Shown one piece after another: positions 10,277-19,812 of a stretch of DNA of 64,000 nt; the stretch's first letter is position 1, and each line of letters opens with the position of its first letter. The DNA comes from Flavobacterium sp. (GTDB lineage: Bacteria; Bacteroidota; Bacteroidia; Flavobacteriales; Flavobacteriaceae): positions 1 to 64,000 of the forward strand of contig NZ_JAIXYH010000047.1 of assembly GCF_027490375.1 (NCBI RefSeq), in the 5' to 3' direction. The notes beneath the pieces were generated by a model. The model was not told where the DNA came from. It saw nothing but the letters and a program-made list of their open reading frames with translations, and ran no database searches. A program made the translations under genes and the position numbers.

Positions 10277-10470
10277 AGTCTTTTAAAAATTTCGATAATC
10301 GAGCCGAAGCTCTTAAACAAAGATAGTATTTTCAGTATTTGAAGCAGCATCAGCAACCGAGTTTTTCAATCGGTCAAAACAAAAAAACGCTAATTTACCT
10401 TGTTAACTACATCGATTGAAGTTGATAAAATACCTACTTTTACGCTCGTTAAAAAACGACTCAAAACCCT

Positions 10471-12447
10471 ATGCACTTCGATAGAAAAACGCTCAGCGAT
10501 CAAGAATTAATTTCCCTTTACAAAAGTTTATTGCTTCCGCGAATGATTGAGGAAAAAATGCTCATTCTTATTCGCCAAGGAAAAGTTTCCAAATGGTTTA
10601 GTGGCATTGGTCAAGAAGCTATCTCTGTGGGAATTGCTTCGGTTTTAGATGCAGATGAATACATTTTACCGATGCACCGAAACTTAGGGGTGTTTACTAC
10701 GCGAAAAGTTCCGCTGCAGAAGTTGTTTGCACAATGGCAAGGAAAACGCTCGGGCTTTACTAAAGGTCGCGACCGCAGTTTCCATTTCGGAACGCAAGAG
10801 CACAAAATTATTGGAATGATTTCGCATTTGGGTCCACAAATGGGAATAGCCGATGGTATTGCCCTTGCACACAAACTTCGCAAAGAGAAAAAAGTAACTG
10901 CAGTTTTTACGGGTGAAGGTGCAACTTCGGAAGGCGATTTTCACGAAGCCTTAAATATTGCATCCGTTTGGAAGCTTCCTGTAATGTTTGTTATTGAAAA
11001 CAACGGCTACGGATTATCGACACCAACTAACGAACAATACAATTGCGAACATTTAGCCGATCGCGGTGCAGGTTATGGTATGGAAAGTTACATCGTCGAC
11101 GGAAACAATATTTTAGATATTTACCATTTGTTGAAAGATTTGAAGCACTCGATGATGGAGAATCCGCGTCCGGTCTTGCTCGAATTCAAGACGTTTCGCA
11201 TGCGCGGACACGAAGAAGCCAGCGGAACCAAATACGTACCACAAGAACTAATGGATGCTTGGGCTGCGAAAGATCCGGTTGCTAATTTTAGAAAATACCT
11301 CACAGATAATGCTGTTTTAAATCCGGAATTAGAAGCGGAAATCAGCGCAGCTTTAAAATCTGAAATCGACACTAATTGGCAAGCAGCCATTTCGGAACCT
11401 GATTTTGAAGCCGTTTTGGAAGAAGAGCTAAACGATGTCTATAAGCCGTTTGAATTAGCGATTACTGCGCCTGAAGCTGAAGTGAAAAATATTCGTTTTG
11501 TAGACGCCATTTCTGAAAGTTTGTCGCAATCGTTCGAGCGTTTTCCGAATTCGGTGATCATGGGTCAAGATATTGCCGAATACGGTGGAGCTTTTAAAAT
11601 CACCGACGGTTTTGTTGCGAAATTTGGAAAAGAACGAATTTTAAATACGCCCATCTGCGAAAGCGCCGTTGTAAGTGCCGGAATGGGATTAAGTATTAAC
11701 GGATACAAAGCGGTGGTTGAAATGCAATTTGCCGATTTTGTTTCCACAGGATTTAATCCGATTGTGAATCTACTCGCGAAGTCGCACTACCGCTGGGGTG
11801 AACACGCCGACGTTGTTGTGCGTATGCCTTGCGGCGGCGGCACTCAAGCCGGACCTTTCCACTCGCAAACTAACGAAGCTTGGTTTACAAAAACTCCCGG
11901 ACTTAAAGTGGTGTATCCTGCCTTTCCGTACGATGCAAAAGGATTGTTGAACACCTCGATTGCCGATCCGAATCCAGTAATTTATTTTGAACATAAATTG
12001 CTTTATCGCTCTGTTTATCAAGATGTACCGACATCCTATTACACCATTCCCTTAGGAGAAGCAGCCACACTTCGAAGCGGAAACAGACTTACCGTTTTAA
12101 GTTTTGGCGCCGGTATTCATTGGGCTTTAGAAGTAATTGACGAACTACAACTAACAGATATTGATGTTATTGATTTACGCACGTTACAACCGCTGGATAC
12201 GGAAACGATTTTTGAGTCGGTTAAGCGAACTTCTCGTTGCATTATTCTTCAAGAGGATTCTATTTTTGGTGGTTTTGCGAGCGATTTATCGGCAATGATT
12301 ATGGAAAATTGTTTCCAATACTTAGATGCTCCGGTGTTGCGTGTGGGCAGTTTGGAAACGCCGATTCCGTTCACTAAAGTTCTAGAAGATCAGTATTTAC
12401 CGAAATCGCGCTTTAGAATGCAAATTCAAGAGCTATTAGCGTATTAA
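10471..12447 (+). CDS. fused alpha/beta thiamine-dependent 2-oxoacid dehydrogenase E1
   Basis: Alpha-type GEGATSEGDFHEALNIASVWKLPVMFVIENNGYG and beta-type GQDIAEYGGAFKITDGF...RMPCGGG in one 658 aa ORF. Confidence 0.94.
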   Translation: MHFDRKTLSDQELISLYKSLLLPRMIEEKMLILIRQGKVSKWFSGIGQEAISVGIASVLDADEYILPMHRNLGVFTTRKVPLQKLFAQWQGKRSGFTKGRDRSFHFGTQEHKIIGMISHLGPQMGIADGIALAHKLRKEKKVTAVFTGEGATSEGDFHEALNIASVWKLPVMFVIENNGYGLSTPTNEQYNCEHLADRGAGYGMESYIVDGNNILDIYHLLKDLKHSMMENPRPVLLEFKTFRMRGHEEASGTKYVPQELMDAWAAKDPVANFRKYLTDNAVLNPELEAEISAALKSEIDTNWQAAISEPDFEAVLEEELNDVYKPFELAITAPEAEVKNIRFVDAISESLSQSFERFPNSVIMGQDIAEYGGAFKITDGFVAKFGKERILNTPICESAVVSAGMGLSINGYKAVVEMQFADFVSTGFNPIVNLLAKSHYRWGEHADVVVRMPCGGGTQAGPFHSQTNEAWFTKTPGLKVVYPAFPYDAKGLLNTSIADPNPVIYFEHKLLYRSVYQDVPTSYYTIPLGEAATLRSGNRLTVLSFGAGIHWALEVIDELQLTDIDVIDLRTLQPLDTETIFESVKRTSRCIILQEDSIFGGFASDLSAMIMENCFQYLDAPVLRVGSLETPIPFTKVLEDQYLPKSRFRMQIQELLAY

Positions 12448-12450
12448 AAA

Positions 12451-13230
12451 ATGGAAATTGCAGGATACATCGCCGCCGTTTTAATCGGAGTAAGTTTAGG
12501 ATTACTCGGTAGCGGCGGAAGTATTTTATCACTTCCTGCACTAATTTTCTTCTTTGGTTTAGAACCCATTTTAGCGACAACCTATTCGCTTTTTATTGTT
12601 GGCGTGCCGGCGATTGTTGGAAGTGTCAAGCAGATGTTTGCCGGAAATATCGTTTGGAAAAAACTGTTTTTATTCGGAATTCCGTCCAGTTTAGGTGTCG
12701 TTGTTGCGCGTTCGTTCGTTTTACCACGCATACCCGAAAATATTCTGTTTGCAAGTCTTTCCATTAAACGGGGCGATTTGCTGGTGTTTCTTTTTTCGTT
12801 GTTAATGCTTGCAGCGGCAATTCTATTGTTGCGAAATAATAAAGGCGCTCGAACGCAGCGAACATCAGCGCGAATTTTGTTGGTACTCGGATTTCTAATC
12901 GGGTTTACAGCAGGATTTTTGGGCGCTGGCGGCGGATTTCTAATAGTACCCGCTTTGCTCTTTTTTGGAGGATTGACATTCAAAGAAGCTACAGCAATGA
13001 GCTTAACGCTAGTTGGAGTACAGTGTTTAGTAGGGTTTATCGCCGATTTATCGCAAATGCAAATTCCCGACTTGCAATTACTGATTACATTTACGACACT
13101 AACACTCGCCGGAATGCTTATTGGATTGCGTTTTCAATCGCGAGCCGACGTTTTCTTCCTCAAGAAAATCTTGGCGTTAATTATCTTGCTGATCGGATTC
13201 GTATTGCTTCTTAACGTGAGTTCGAGATAA
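12451..13230 (+). CDS. TauE/SafE-family membrane transporter (sulfite exporter-like)
   Basis: Polytopic; GVSLGLLGSGGSILSLPAL and GFTAGFLGAGGGFLIVPAL duplicated glycine-rich repeats. Confidence 0.93.
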   Translation: MEIAGYIAAVLIGVSLGLLGSGGSILSLPALIFFFGLEPILATTYSLFIVGVPAIVGSVKQMFAGNIVWKKLFLFGIPSSLGVVVARSFVLPRIPENILFASLSIKRGDLLVFLFSLLMLAAAILLLRNNKGARTQRTSARILLVLGFLIGFTAGFLGAGGGFLIVPALLFFGGLTFKEATAMSLTLVGVQCLVGFIADLSQMQIPDLQLLITFTTLTLAGMLIGLRFQSRADVFFLKKILALIILLIGFVLLLNVSSR

Positions 13231-13432
13231 AAACCTTTGTTAGATCGCTTGAAATGAAAACTATAGATTGGATACTAATAATTTTATTGCACTATTATTT
13301 ATAGCTAATCATTTAAACAGTCGCTTACGTCGTTGTATTTTTTTGAGATACTTCGGTATCCCAAAGAAAATACGCCTTGTAATCAACTATTTAAATGATT
13401 TCTAACTGTGATTTTTATATCGAACTCACGTT
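13213..13432. repeat. nested inverted-repeat element between convergent genes
   Basis: AACGTGAGTTCGAGATAAAAA (13213-13233) vs reverse complement of 13412-13432 (20/21 identical); inner arms AATCATTTAAA (13307-13317)/TTTAAATGATT (13390-13400) and GATAC-TTCG-GTATC (13347-13360). Confidence 0.75.
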
Positions 13433-13439
13433 ACTGAAT

Positions 13440-13958
13440 TTATTTTTCTCGTTCTAAAACGGCGCGCTGCATCGCAGTTACGACATTACTTTTTACCGTC
13501 GGAATTTCGGCAGTTCCGCTTCCCGATAAATTGGTTTGTGATTCGTTGTAAGAAATCAACGAAAAGTACATTTTGCCGTCTTTGAGTTCGTGGAAATCAA
13601 CAATACGCATCTTATCAACTTCGAAACTGCTTACCGTGGTATTTCCGAAAACAGCGAGATCTAAGACAATTTTATTCAATTCATCGATTTCATACAAACC
13701 GCGACTTTTATCTTTCATGCGCAGCAGATAATTTCGAACGTCTTTGTGATTATAAATAATTGTCCACGACCATTCTCCTGCCTTTTCAGTAGTTCCAATT
13801 TTTATTTCCATCGGAAATTTTGCTTGCACAGCACCCGACGCAGGCGCAACAATCTCCAGTTCTCCTTTCCAATTACCAATCCAACTCTCTGGAAATGAAT
13901 GTTGAGCAAAGCTAAAAAAGTTGGTAAGCAATACTGCCAGAAGCAAAAGTTGTTTCAT
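13440..13958 (-). CDS. secreted hypothetical protein
   Basis: Signal peptide MKQLLLLAVLLTNFFSFAQ; no family recognised. Confidence 0.75.
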   Translation of the reverse strand: MKQLLLLAVLLTNFFSFAQHSFPESWIGNWKGELEIVAPASGAVQAKFPMEIKIGTTEKAGEWSWTIIYNHKDVRNYLLRMKDKSRGLYEIDELNKIVLDLAVFGNTTVSSFEVDKMRIVDFHELKDGKMYFSLISYNESQTNLSGSGTAEIPTVKSNVVTAMQRAVLEREK

Positions 13959-13962
13959 AAAG

Positions 13963-16329
13963 TTATTCGGCTAACATGTCTAGAATTTTCTCGATAATAT
14001 CATCAGTCGATGGTTTTGAGAAATAATCGCCATCGGTTCCGTATGCAGGTCGGTGGTGTTTAGCCGTTAGTGTTTGCGGTTTGCAATCGAGAAAACGATA
14101 GGCATTTTGATCTTCAACTATTTTCTGCAAAATATAGGCCGAGGCACCTCCCGGAACATCTTCATCTACAACCAACAAACGATTCGTTTTCGAAACACTT
14201 GCTCCACAAATGTGCGTTAAATCGAAGGGTAAAAGCGATTGTAAATCAACGATTTCCACTTCAATGCCTTGTTCAGCAAGTTCAGTGGCTGCGGCTTGTA
14301 CAAGTCGTAAAGTCGAGCCGTACGAAACAACCGTGATGTCTTTTCCTTCGCGTAATACTTCTACAATTCCGATCGGTGTAGTGTATTCACCCGGATTTTC
14401 TGGAAGTTGCTCTTTTAATCGATAGCCGTTCAAGCATTCAACAACCAGTGCAGGTTCATCGGCGAGCATTAACGCATTGTAAAAACCGGCTGCTTTGGTC
14501 ATGTTTCTCGGAACCAAAACGTGAATCCCACGCACAGCATTGATAATCATTCCCATGGGTGAGCCCGAATGCCAAATGCCTTCCAAACGGTGACCTCTAG
14601 TACGAATAATCACGGGGGCTTTCTGCTTTCCTTTGGTGCGGTATTGCAAGGTGGCAAGATCGTCGCTCATGATTTGAATCGCGTAAAGCAAATAATCCAA
14701 GTACTGGATTTCTGCGATAGGACGCAAACCGCGCATCGCCAAACCAATTCCTTGCCCGAGAATTGTAGCTTCACGAATTCCAACGTCGGCCACACGGTGT
14801 GCGCCAAACTTTTGTTGTAATCCTTCTAAACCTTGGTTAACATCGCCAATATTTCCCGAATCTTCACCAAATATAAGCGCCTGTGGGTATTTTGTAAAAA
14901 GTGCATCGAAGTTATCGCGCAGCACGATTCGTGCATCGACAGTTTCTGCATTAGCATCTAAAATCGGGGCAATTTCAGGGATTGATGCAATGTTTTTATC
15001 GCTTTCCGAAAACAAATTACTGCTAAAAAGCAACTGACATTTTTCTGCGTAAGCAACAGTCCACGCGCGCAATTGCTCATTATTGGCGCTAGTTTTACGC
15101 AGTATTTTTCGCGCCAAGCTTAAAATATCTTTTCGAATAGGTTCGCGCGTTGCTTTCAGATCGGCGATATTGTCGATAAGCTCCTGACTCAAACCAGGCA
15201 TTTGCGTCACGATTTCTAAAAGTTGCTGAACTTCAGCTTTAATCGGATCTAAAAACGATTTCCAAGCTTGTTTTTTACCTTCTAAAACGTCTTTCTTAAT
15301 GTCCGATTCTAGGGCGTCTAATTCTTCAGGATTTGCGATATTGGTTGCAATCATCCACAAACGCATTTGGCGAATACAGTCGAATTCTTGTTCCCATTTC
15401 AAGCGCTCGGCCGATTTATAACGCTCGTGCGAACCCGACGTTGAGTGTCCTTGCGGTTGCGTCAATTCCTGAACGTGTATCAGTACAGGCACGTGCTCGG
15501 TTCGTGCTATGCGAGCGGCTTCTTCGTAAGTTTTAATCAATGCGGCGTAATCCCAACCTTTAACAGTTAAAACCTCGAAACCTTTTTTCGATTCGGTGCG
15601 CTGAAAACCGGCTAGAATTTCGCTAATACTTTCTTTGGTAGTTTGGTGTTTCGCGTGTACCGAAATGCCGTATTCGTCGTCCCAAACGCTCATAACCATC
15701 GGCACTTGCAGTACTCCAGCGGCATTTATGGTTTCGAAAAATAAACCTTCCGATGTGCTTGCGTTTCCAATGGTTCCCCAAGCAACTTCGTTTCCTTGGT
15801 TTGAAAATTTCGAAGCTTCGTCCCAGTCGGTTAACTGGCGGTAGTATTTTGAAGCTTCTGCTAAACCGAGTAATCGCGGCATCTGACCAGCGGTAGGCGA
15901 AATATCAGCAGAAGAGTTTTTTTGTTCAGCGAGATTTTTCCAGTTCCCGTTTTCGTCGAGCGAGTGCGTAGCGAAGTGGCCACCCATCTGACGTCCGGCG
16001 CTCATCGGCTCCAGATTTAAGTCGGTATTTCCATACAATCCAGCGAAGAAAGTTTCAATATTCAAAGCACCAATGGCCATCATAAACGTTTGGTCGCGGT
16101 AGTATCCCGAGCGAAAGTCGCCATTCTGAAAAGCTTTTGCTAAAGCGAGCTGCGGAACTTCTTTACCGTCGCCAAAGATTCCAAATTTTGCTTTACCACT
16201 CAGCACTTCTTTTCGTCCTAACAAGCTGCATTCGCGACTGGTAACGGCCAATTTATAATCGTCTAAAACGGCTTTTTTGAAATCTTCGAAAGATAGGGTT
16301 GAAGCGTGTTCTAATGCTGTCATATTCAC
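13963..16329 (-). CDS. fused alpha/beta 2-oxoacid dehydrogenase E1 (second paralogue)
   Basis: AWGTIGNASTSEGLFFETINAAGVLQVPMVMSVWDDEYGISV and FGEDSGNIGDVNQGLEGLQQKFG...RVADVGIREATILGQGIGLAMRG in one 788 aa ORF. Confidence 0.93.
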   Translation of the reverse strand: MNMTALEHASTLSFEDFKKAVLDDYKLAVTSRECSLLGRKEVLSGKAKFGIFGDGKEVPQLALAKAFQNGDFRSGYYRDQTFMMAIGALNIETFFAGLYGNTDLNLEPMSAGRQMGGHFATHSLDENGNWKNLAEQKNSSADISPTAGQMPRLLGLAEASKYYRQLTDWDEASKFSNQGNEVAWGTIGNASTSEGLFFETINAAGVLQVPMVMSVWDDEYGISVHAKHQTTKESISEILAGFQRTESKKGFEVLTVKGWDYAALIKTYEEAARIARTEHVPVLIHVQELTQPQGHSTSGSHERYKSAERLKWEQEFDCIRQMRLWMIATNIANPEELDALESDIKKDVLEGKKQAWKSFLDPIKAEVQQLLEIVTQMPGLSQELIDNIADLKATREPIRKDILSLARKILRKTSANNEQLRAWTVAYAEKCQLLFSSNLFSESDKNIASIPEIAPILDANAETVDARIVLRDNFDALFTKYPQALIFGEDSGNIGDVNQGLEGLQQKFGAHRVADVGIREATILGQGIGLAMRGLRPIAEIQYLDYLLYAIQIMSDDLATLQYRTKGKQKAPVIIRTRGHRLEGIWHSGSPMGMIINAVRGIHVLVPRNMTKAAGFYNALMLADEPALVVECLNGYRLKEQLPENPGEYTTPIGIVEVLREGKDITVVSYGSTLRLVQAAATELAEQGIEVEIVDLQSLLPFDLTHICGASVSKTNRLLVVDEDVPGGASAYILQKIVEDQNAYRFLDCKPQTLTAKHHRPAYGTDGDYFSKPSTDDIIEKILDMLAE

Positions 16330-16696
16330 AGGTCTTGAAAAAACAAATGTAACGAAAAGCGGTATCTGTTAAAAGCGAAAACGTTGTAATTGCAGTTTTG
16401 TCCCCGATCGAAATTAGATTTTGCAGAAATAGTTCTCTGAATGTTAAAAAGCTACGAGATTTTAGCATTTTAACTACTTGTTTTATTGAGGCTTACCGCT
16501 AAAATCGGTAGAAAATCTCGAAAAGTATACAAAAAAGCCTTGTTTTTAATTTTTTGGGCGCGCCGGCAAACGAGTCGTCGCTGCGCAAAAGTTGTTCACG
16601 CCGTCACGTGTTCCGCTAAATCTTTTGGCGAAACAGCAGTGGAAATAGCTTAGCGCCAAAAGGATAGCGCTGCACCCGTTCGCGCGGGGAAGGTGC

Positions 16697-16731
16697 AAAA
16701 GCGAATTCCGATAGCTATCGGAAGCGAAAAA
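16697..16731. repeat. dispersed repeat aaaagcgaattccgatagctatcggaagc
   Basis: Nearly identical to the segment at about 97-132; contains palindrome TTCCGATAGCTATCGGAA. Confidence 0.7.
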
Positions 16732-16960
16732 ATGGGAAAAATAGAAAAAGAAAGATTGGCCTTCGACAAGCTCAGGCACCGGCCTTCAACAAGCTCAGGC
16801 ACCGACGATACGTGGGTTGAACCGGGAATATGATCCGTAAAAGGTTGAATTCATTGAGACAAGCTTCTAGAAATGCTACAACGTTCCACAGAATACTTCA
16901 TAACACACAATGTCTGGTTCTCTTTGTGTTCTGGCAGAAACGGTGCTCGCTGAAATGCCA

Positions 16961-19738
16961 TCAAAACCACTTTCTTGTAAAAAGCGATAATAGGATTTTA
17001 GGATCAAGAGTAACTATAAACCGAATTTTCTCTTGGTAGTTGGGTTGCGCAATTTCCCAGCCGTTCGATGAGTTTACAGGCAAATACACTTCAAAGAAGT
17101 CGGTTACTAAATTTAGTCGTATGCCGCTGTCGTAAATAAAAGTTGCGTTGGTGTTTCTACTTTTAGTAACAGCAGCATCTCCATATAATTCGATCCAATT
17201 CCAAACACCAATTCCGGCATTGAGCGAGGTGATCCATTGGTTGCTAAATCGCTGTGGAAGAATAGATTTAAACGCTGCATCAGTTAAAATGATTTGTTGG
17301 CTGAAAATGCCCGTACTCTCCGATCGGCCGTAATATACGTAGTCAAATAAATAATCTGTCGGTCGGTCGATACCAAAACTAAAATAATCTGAAGTTGTTC
17401 GATTTGATAAAAACGTTCCTCCGAAAAATCGCAAGGTAAGTTGATGGTTTTTGGTGAGCAACTTCCGGTAATCAACCTCTAACGATACTTTACTAAAGTC
17501 TTGCGACAGTTGAAAGTCGGGAGTGAAGGAAAAGTGTTTTAGCACTTCCGACTTGCTATAAGCATATCGCACATTGAAAACGCTGTAGTTGTTTACGTCG
17601 TCCGGCGGATTTAAGATGTACGGCTGTTTTTGCAAAAACACATTACGGACCAGAAGTAACTGCTTTTCGTTGTTTCTGAAATCCGGATTCCGCCAGCGTA
17701 GAAAAACAGCTGGATTTAACTTTAAATACGATGCGTCGGGCGCGTAATGAAGAAACGAACCGGCGAACTGATATCGTATATTGAACCAATTACTGTTTCG
17801 AAAATTGTGGTTTCCCGCAAAAGAGAAATGTCCAATAAGTCGTTGTGTGTTTGGTGAATACATTGGATTCACGTCGAAATTAAACGGCTTGTCGAGCATG
17901 GTTTTATTGTGAAACCGCAGTCCAGGCGAAATACCGTCGTACAGGTTATAAGACAGCGAAGGCACATAAAGCACTTGGTTGTAGAACGGCGCCTCAAGAT
18001 CTTTCATTATCGCAAAACTAAAGGGCTTATTGAGCAATGAATTATCGATAGAAGTACTGTTGTTTCGTAGGTTGTACTCCGGGAACTCGTTTTTGTAATT
18101 TATCGCAAGACGTTTGGCGCCATTTTTTGGAAGCTTGTAAATGGTGTCGGTGTTCGTCCATAACCATTTCTTGTCGATGATCTGGTTCTTACGTAGCAGG
18201 TAAACGGGAACTGGATACGAGACGTTACTAGTTGACTGTAATCTAAAAGACACACTGTCGTTTTCGGTTTTTATATCACTGAAAATGAAATCGGTTGCAT
18301 CTCTTTTTGTAATCAGATTTTCAACAATAGTGTCTGTTTTTTTCTTTGATTTTTGAGACAAAATGCTCTTGAACGATTCGAAAGATTGTTCTTTTTGTGC
18401 GAGAAATTCACGTATACTTTCTGTAACGGTACTGTTTTCGAGATAGCCATCTAAATATCGTAATACTGTAGCAAACTTTGCTCGATTGGCGATATTGTGG
18501 TTGAATTTAATTTGCTGATCGGCGGGCAAATTTAGTGCTTGATCTAAGTTCTTACGCGCCATTAATAAGTAATGGTAATGAAACTGCTCGTTGAAAGACA
18601 CCTTTGAAAGGTTGAAACTCGACAAAAGTTTAAATCGACTTAATCGGCCGAGCATTTTTTGATTTGAATGAAACTGGTCGATGTATGCCATAAGCATGTA
18701 ATGAGCGATCCCGTCGATCAGAAAACCATTGGTGCGTTTGTCAATCTCCGTATTTTTTTCAAGATATTTTTGAATGAATACTTTTGCAAATTGGATTTCG
18801 AAAACAAATTCGTCGGAAAACGGACGCAAGAATTTTGGAAGTTGGTTAAGTCCGTAAAAAGGTCGTTGGTCGTAATCGGCCTTGGTAACCAAAATTTTTC
18901 CTTGCAGATTTCTATTAAGGAAATTTTCGGTAAAATCGATGATGCGATTCATCGAAATGATTTTCTCGAATTCGTTTTTTCCGCTGAGCTTAATGTCGGT
19001 TACAACCATTAAATCGTTGTGCTGCACCGTGGTGAATCGGTTTTTTGCTGTGATGAAAAAATCGAAGTTTTTACTGTTGTTTTGAATGAAAACGTTTTCA
19101 CTGGTTGGAATCAAATCGGTTGTTAATTCGAGTTGATACGGATTGTTAACGGTGAAATGTACATGAGTTGGTGCTACGGCAGCGTCGGAACCGTTGTCGT
19201 TTTCGTAGGCCAAGAAACGACCGTCTTTAAGGGCGGCTGGCATTAAGAATACGTCGCGCAGCAGCAAACTACCGTTTTTTTCGTAGCCGAAGCCATTGAA
19301 TTTTGCGGATGGAATTCGAAGTTGGTAATCGAAATTAAGTTCGACGGATTTTCCCGGTAAGAGCGGCTCTTTTAAAACAATTTTTAGCAAATCTTTTCCG
19401 TTGCCCATTTCGGAGTAGCTCGCAACGGCTCCTGTAATGGCATTTATTCGCGTGTATCCTTTTTCTGCTCGACCGGCAAGAAAGAAACTGCGCACAAACT
19501 CGTCGGAAAATCGTTGGGTTAGTGCCGATTTCTTTTGTGAATATGCGTTATTCCAATTGTAGAAAATAAGTTCGGTAAGTGGCTGTTGCGAATCGTTTTG
19601 GTAGGTGAATGATTGTTTGACGTCAACAATCTTTTTTTCGATTATTACGGTTGCTACAATAGAAGTTTGGTGCTGCGACCAGGCAACAACGGAAAACAAT
19701 AATAAAGCAATTCGTAAAGCTCTTTGCAATAGCAACAT
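16961..19738 (-). CDS. large secreted M1-aminopeptidase-like protein with C-terminal barrel-like region; zinc motif not apparent
   Basis: Signal-like N-terminus MLLLQRALRIALLLFSVVAWSQ; NGFLIDGIAHYMLMAYIDQF resembles the M1 GlA region; C-terminus has alternating aromatic strands. I see no HExxH. Confidence 0.6.
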   Translation of the reverse strand: MLLLQRALRIALLLFSVVAWSQHQTSIVATVIIEKKIVDVKQSFTYQNDSQQPLTELIFYNWNNAYSQKKSALTQRFSDEFVRSFFLAGRAEKGYTRINAITGAVASYSEMGNGKDLLKIVLKEPLLPGKSVELNFDYQLRIPSAKFNGFGYEKNGSLLLRDVFLMPAALKDGRFLAYENDNGSDAAVAPTHVHFTVNNPYQLELTTDLIPTSENVFIQNNSKNFDFFITAKNRFTTVQHNDLMVVTDIKLSGKNEFEKIISMNRIIDFTENFLNRNLQGKILVTKADYDQRPFYGLNQLPKFLRPFSDEFVFEIQFAKVFIQKYLEKNTEIDKRTNGFLIDGIAHYMLMAYIDQFHSNQKMLGRLSRFKLLSSFNLSKVSFNEQFHYHYLLMARKNLDQALNLPADQQIKFNHNIANRAKFATVLRYLDGYLENSTVTESIREFLAQKEQSFESFKSILSQKSKKKTDTIVENLITKRDATDFIFSDIKTENDSVSFRLQSTSNVSYPVPVYLLRKNQIIDKKWLWTNTDTIYKLPKNGAKRLAINYKNEFPEYNLRNNSTSIDNSLLNKPFSFAIMKDLEAPFYNQVLYVPSLSYNLYDGISPGLRFHNKTMLDKPFNFDVNPMYSPNTQRLIGHFSFAGNHNFRNSNWFNIRYQFAGSFLHYAPDASYLKLNPAVFLRWRNPDFRNNEKQLLLVRNVFLQKQPYILNPPDDVNNYSVFNVRYAYSKSEVLKHFSFTPDFQLSQDFSKVSLEVDYRKLLTKNHQLTLRFFGGTFLSNRTTSDYFSFGIDRPTDYLFDYVYYGRSESTGIFSQQIILTDAAFKSILPQRFSNQWITSLNAGIGVWNWIELYGDAAVTKSRNTNATFIYDSGIRLNLVTDFFEVYLPVNSSNGWEIAQPNYQEKIRFIVTLDPKILLSLFTRKWF

Positions 19739-19812
19739 GTTTTAGGGAATAGCCTATAGCCAAGTACAAAAACTCGTTTTGCCTTGCTTTATTGTATGCG
19801 TACCTACAAAAA

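Noticed and set aside
10318-10325. Flavobacterial -7 box (minus strand TATCTTTG) upstream of the oxygenase gene
   Set aside because: Nearest TTG gives a ~28 bp spacer, too long to support confidently.
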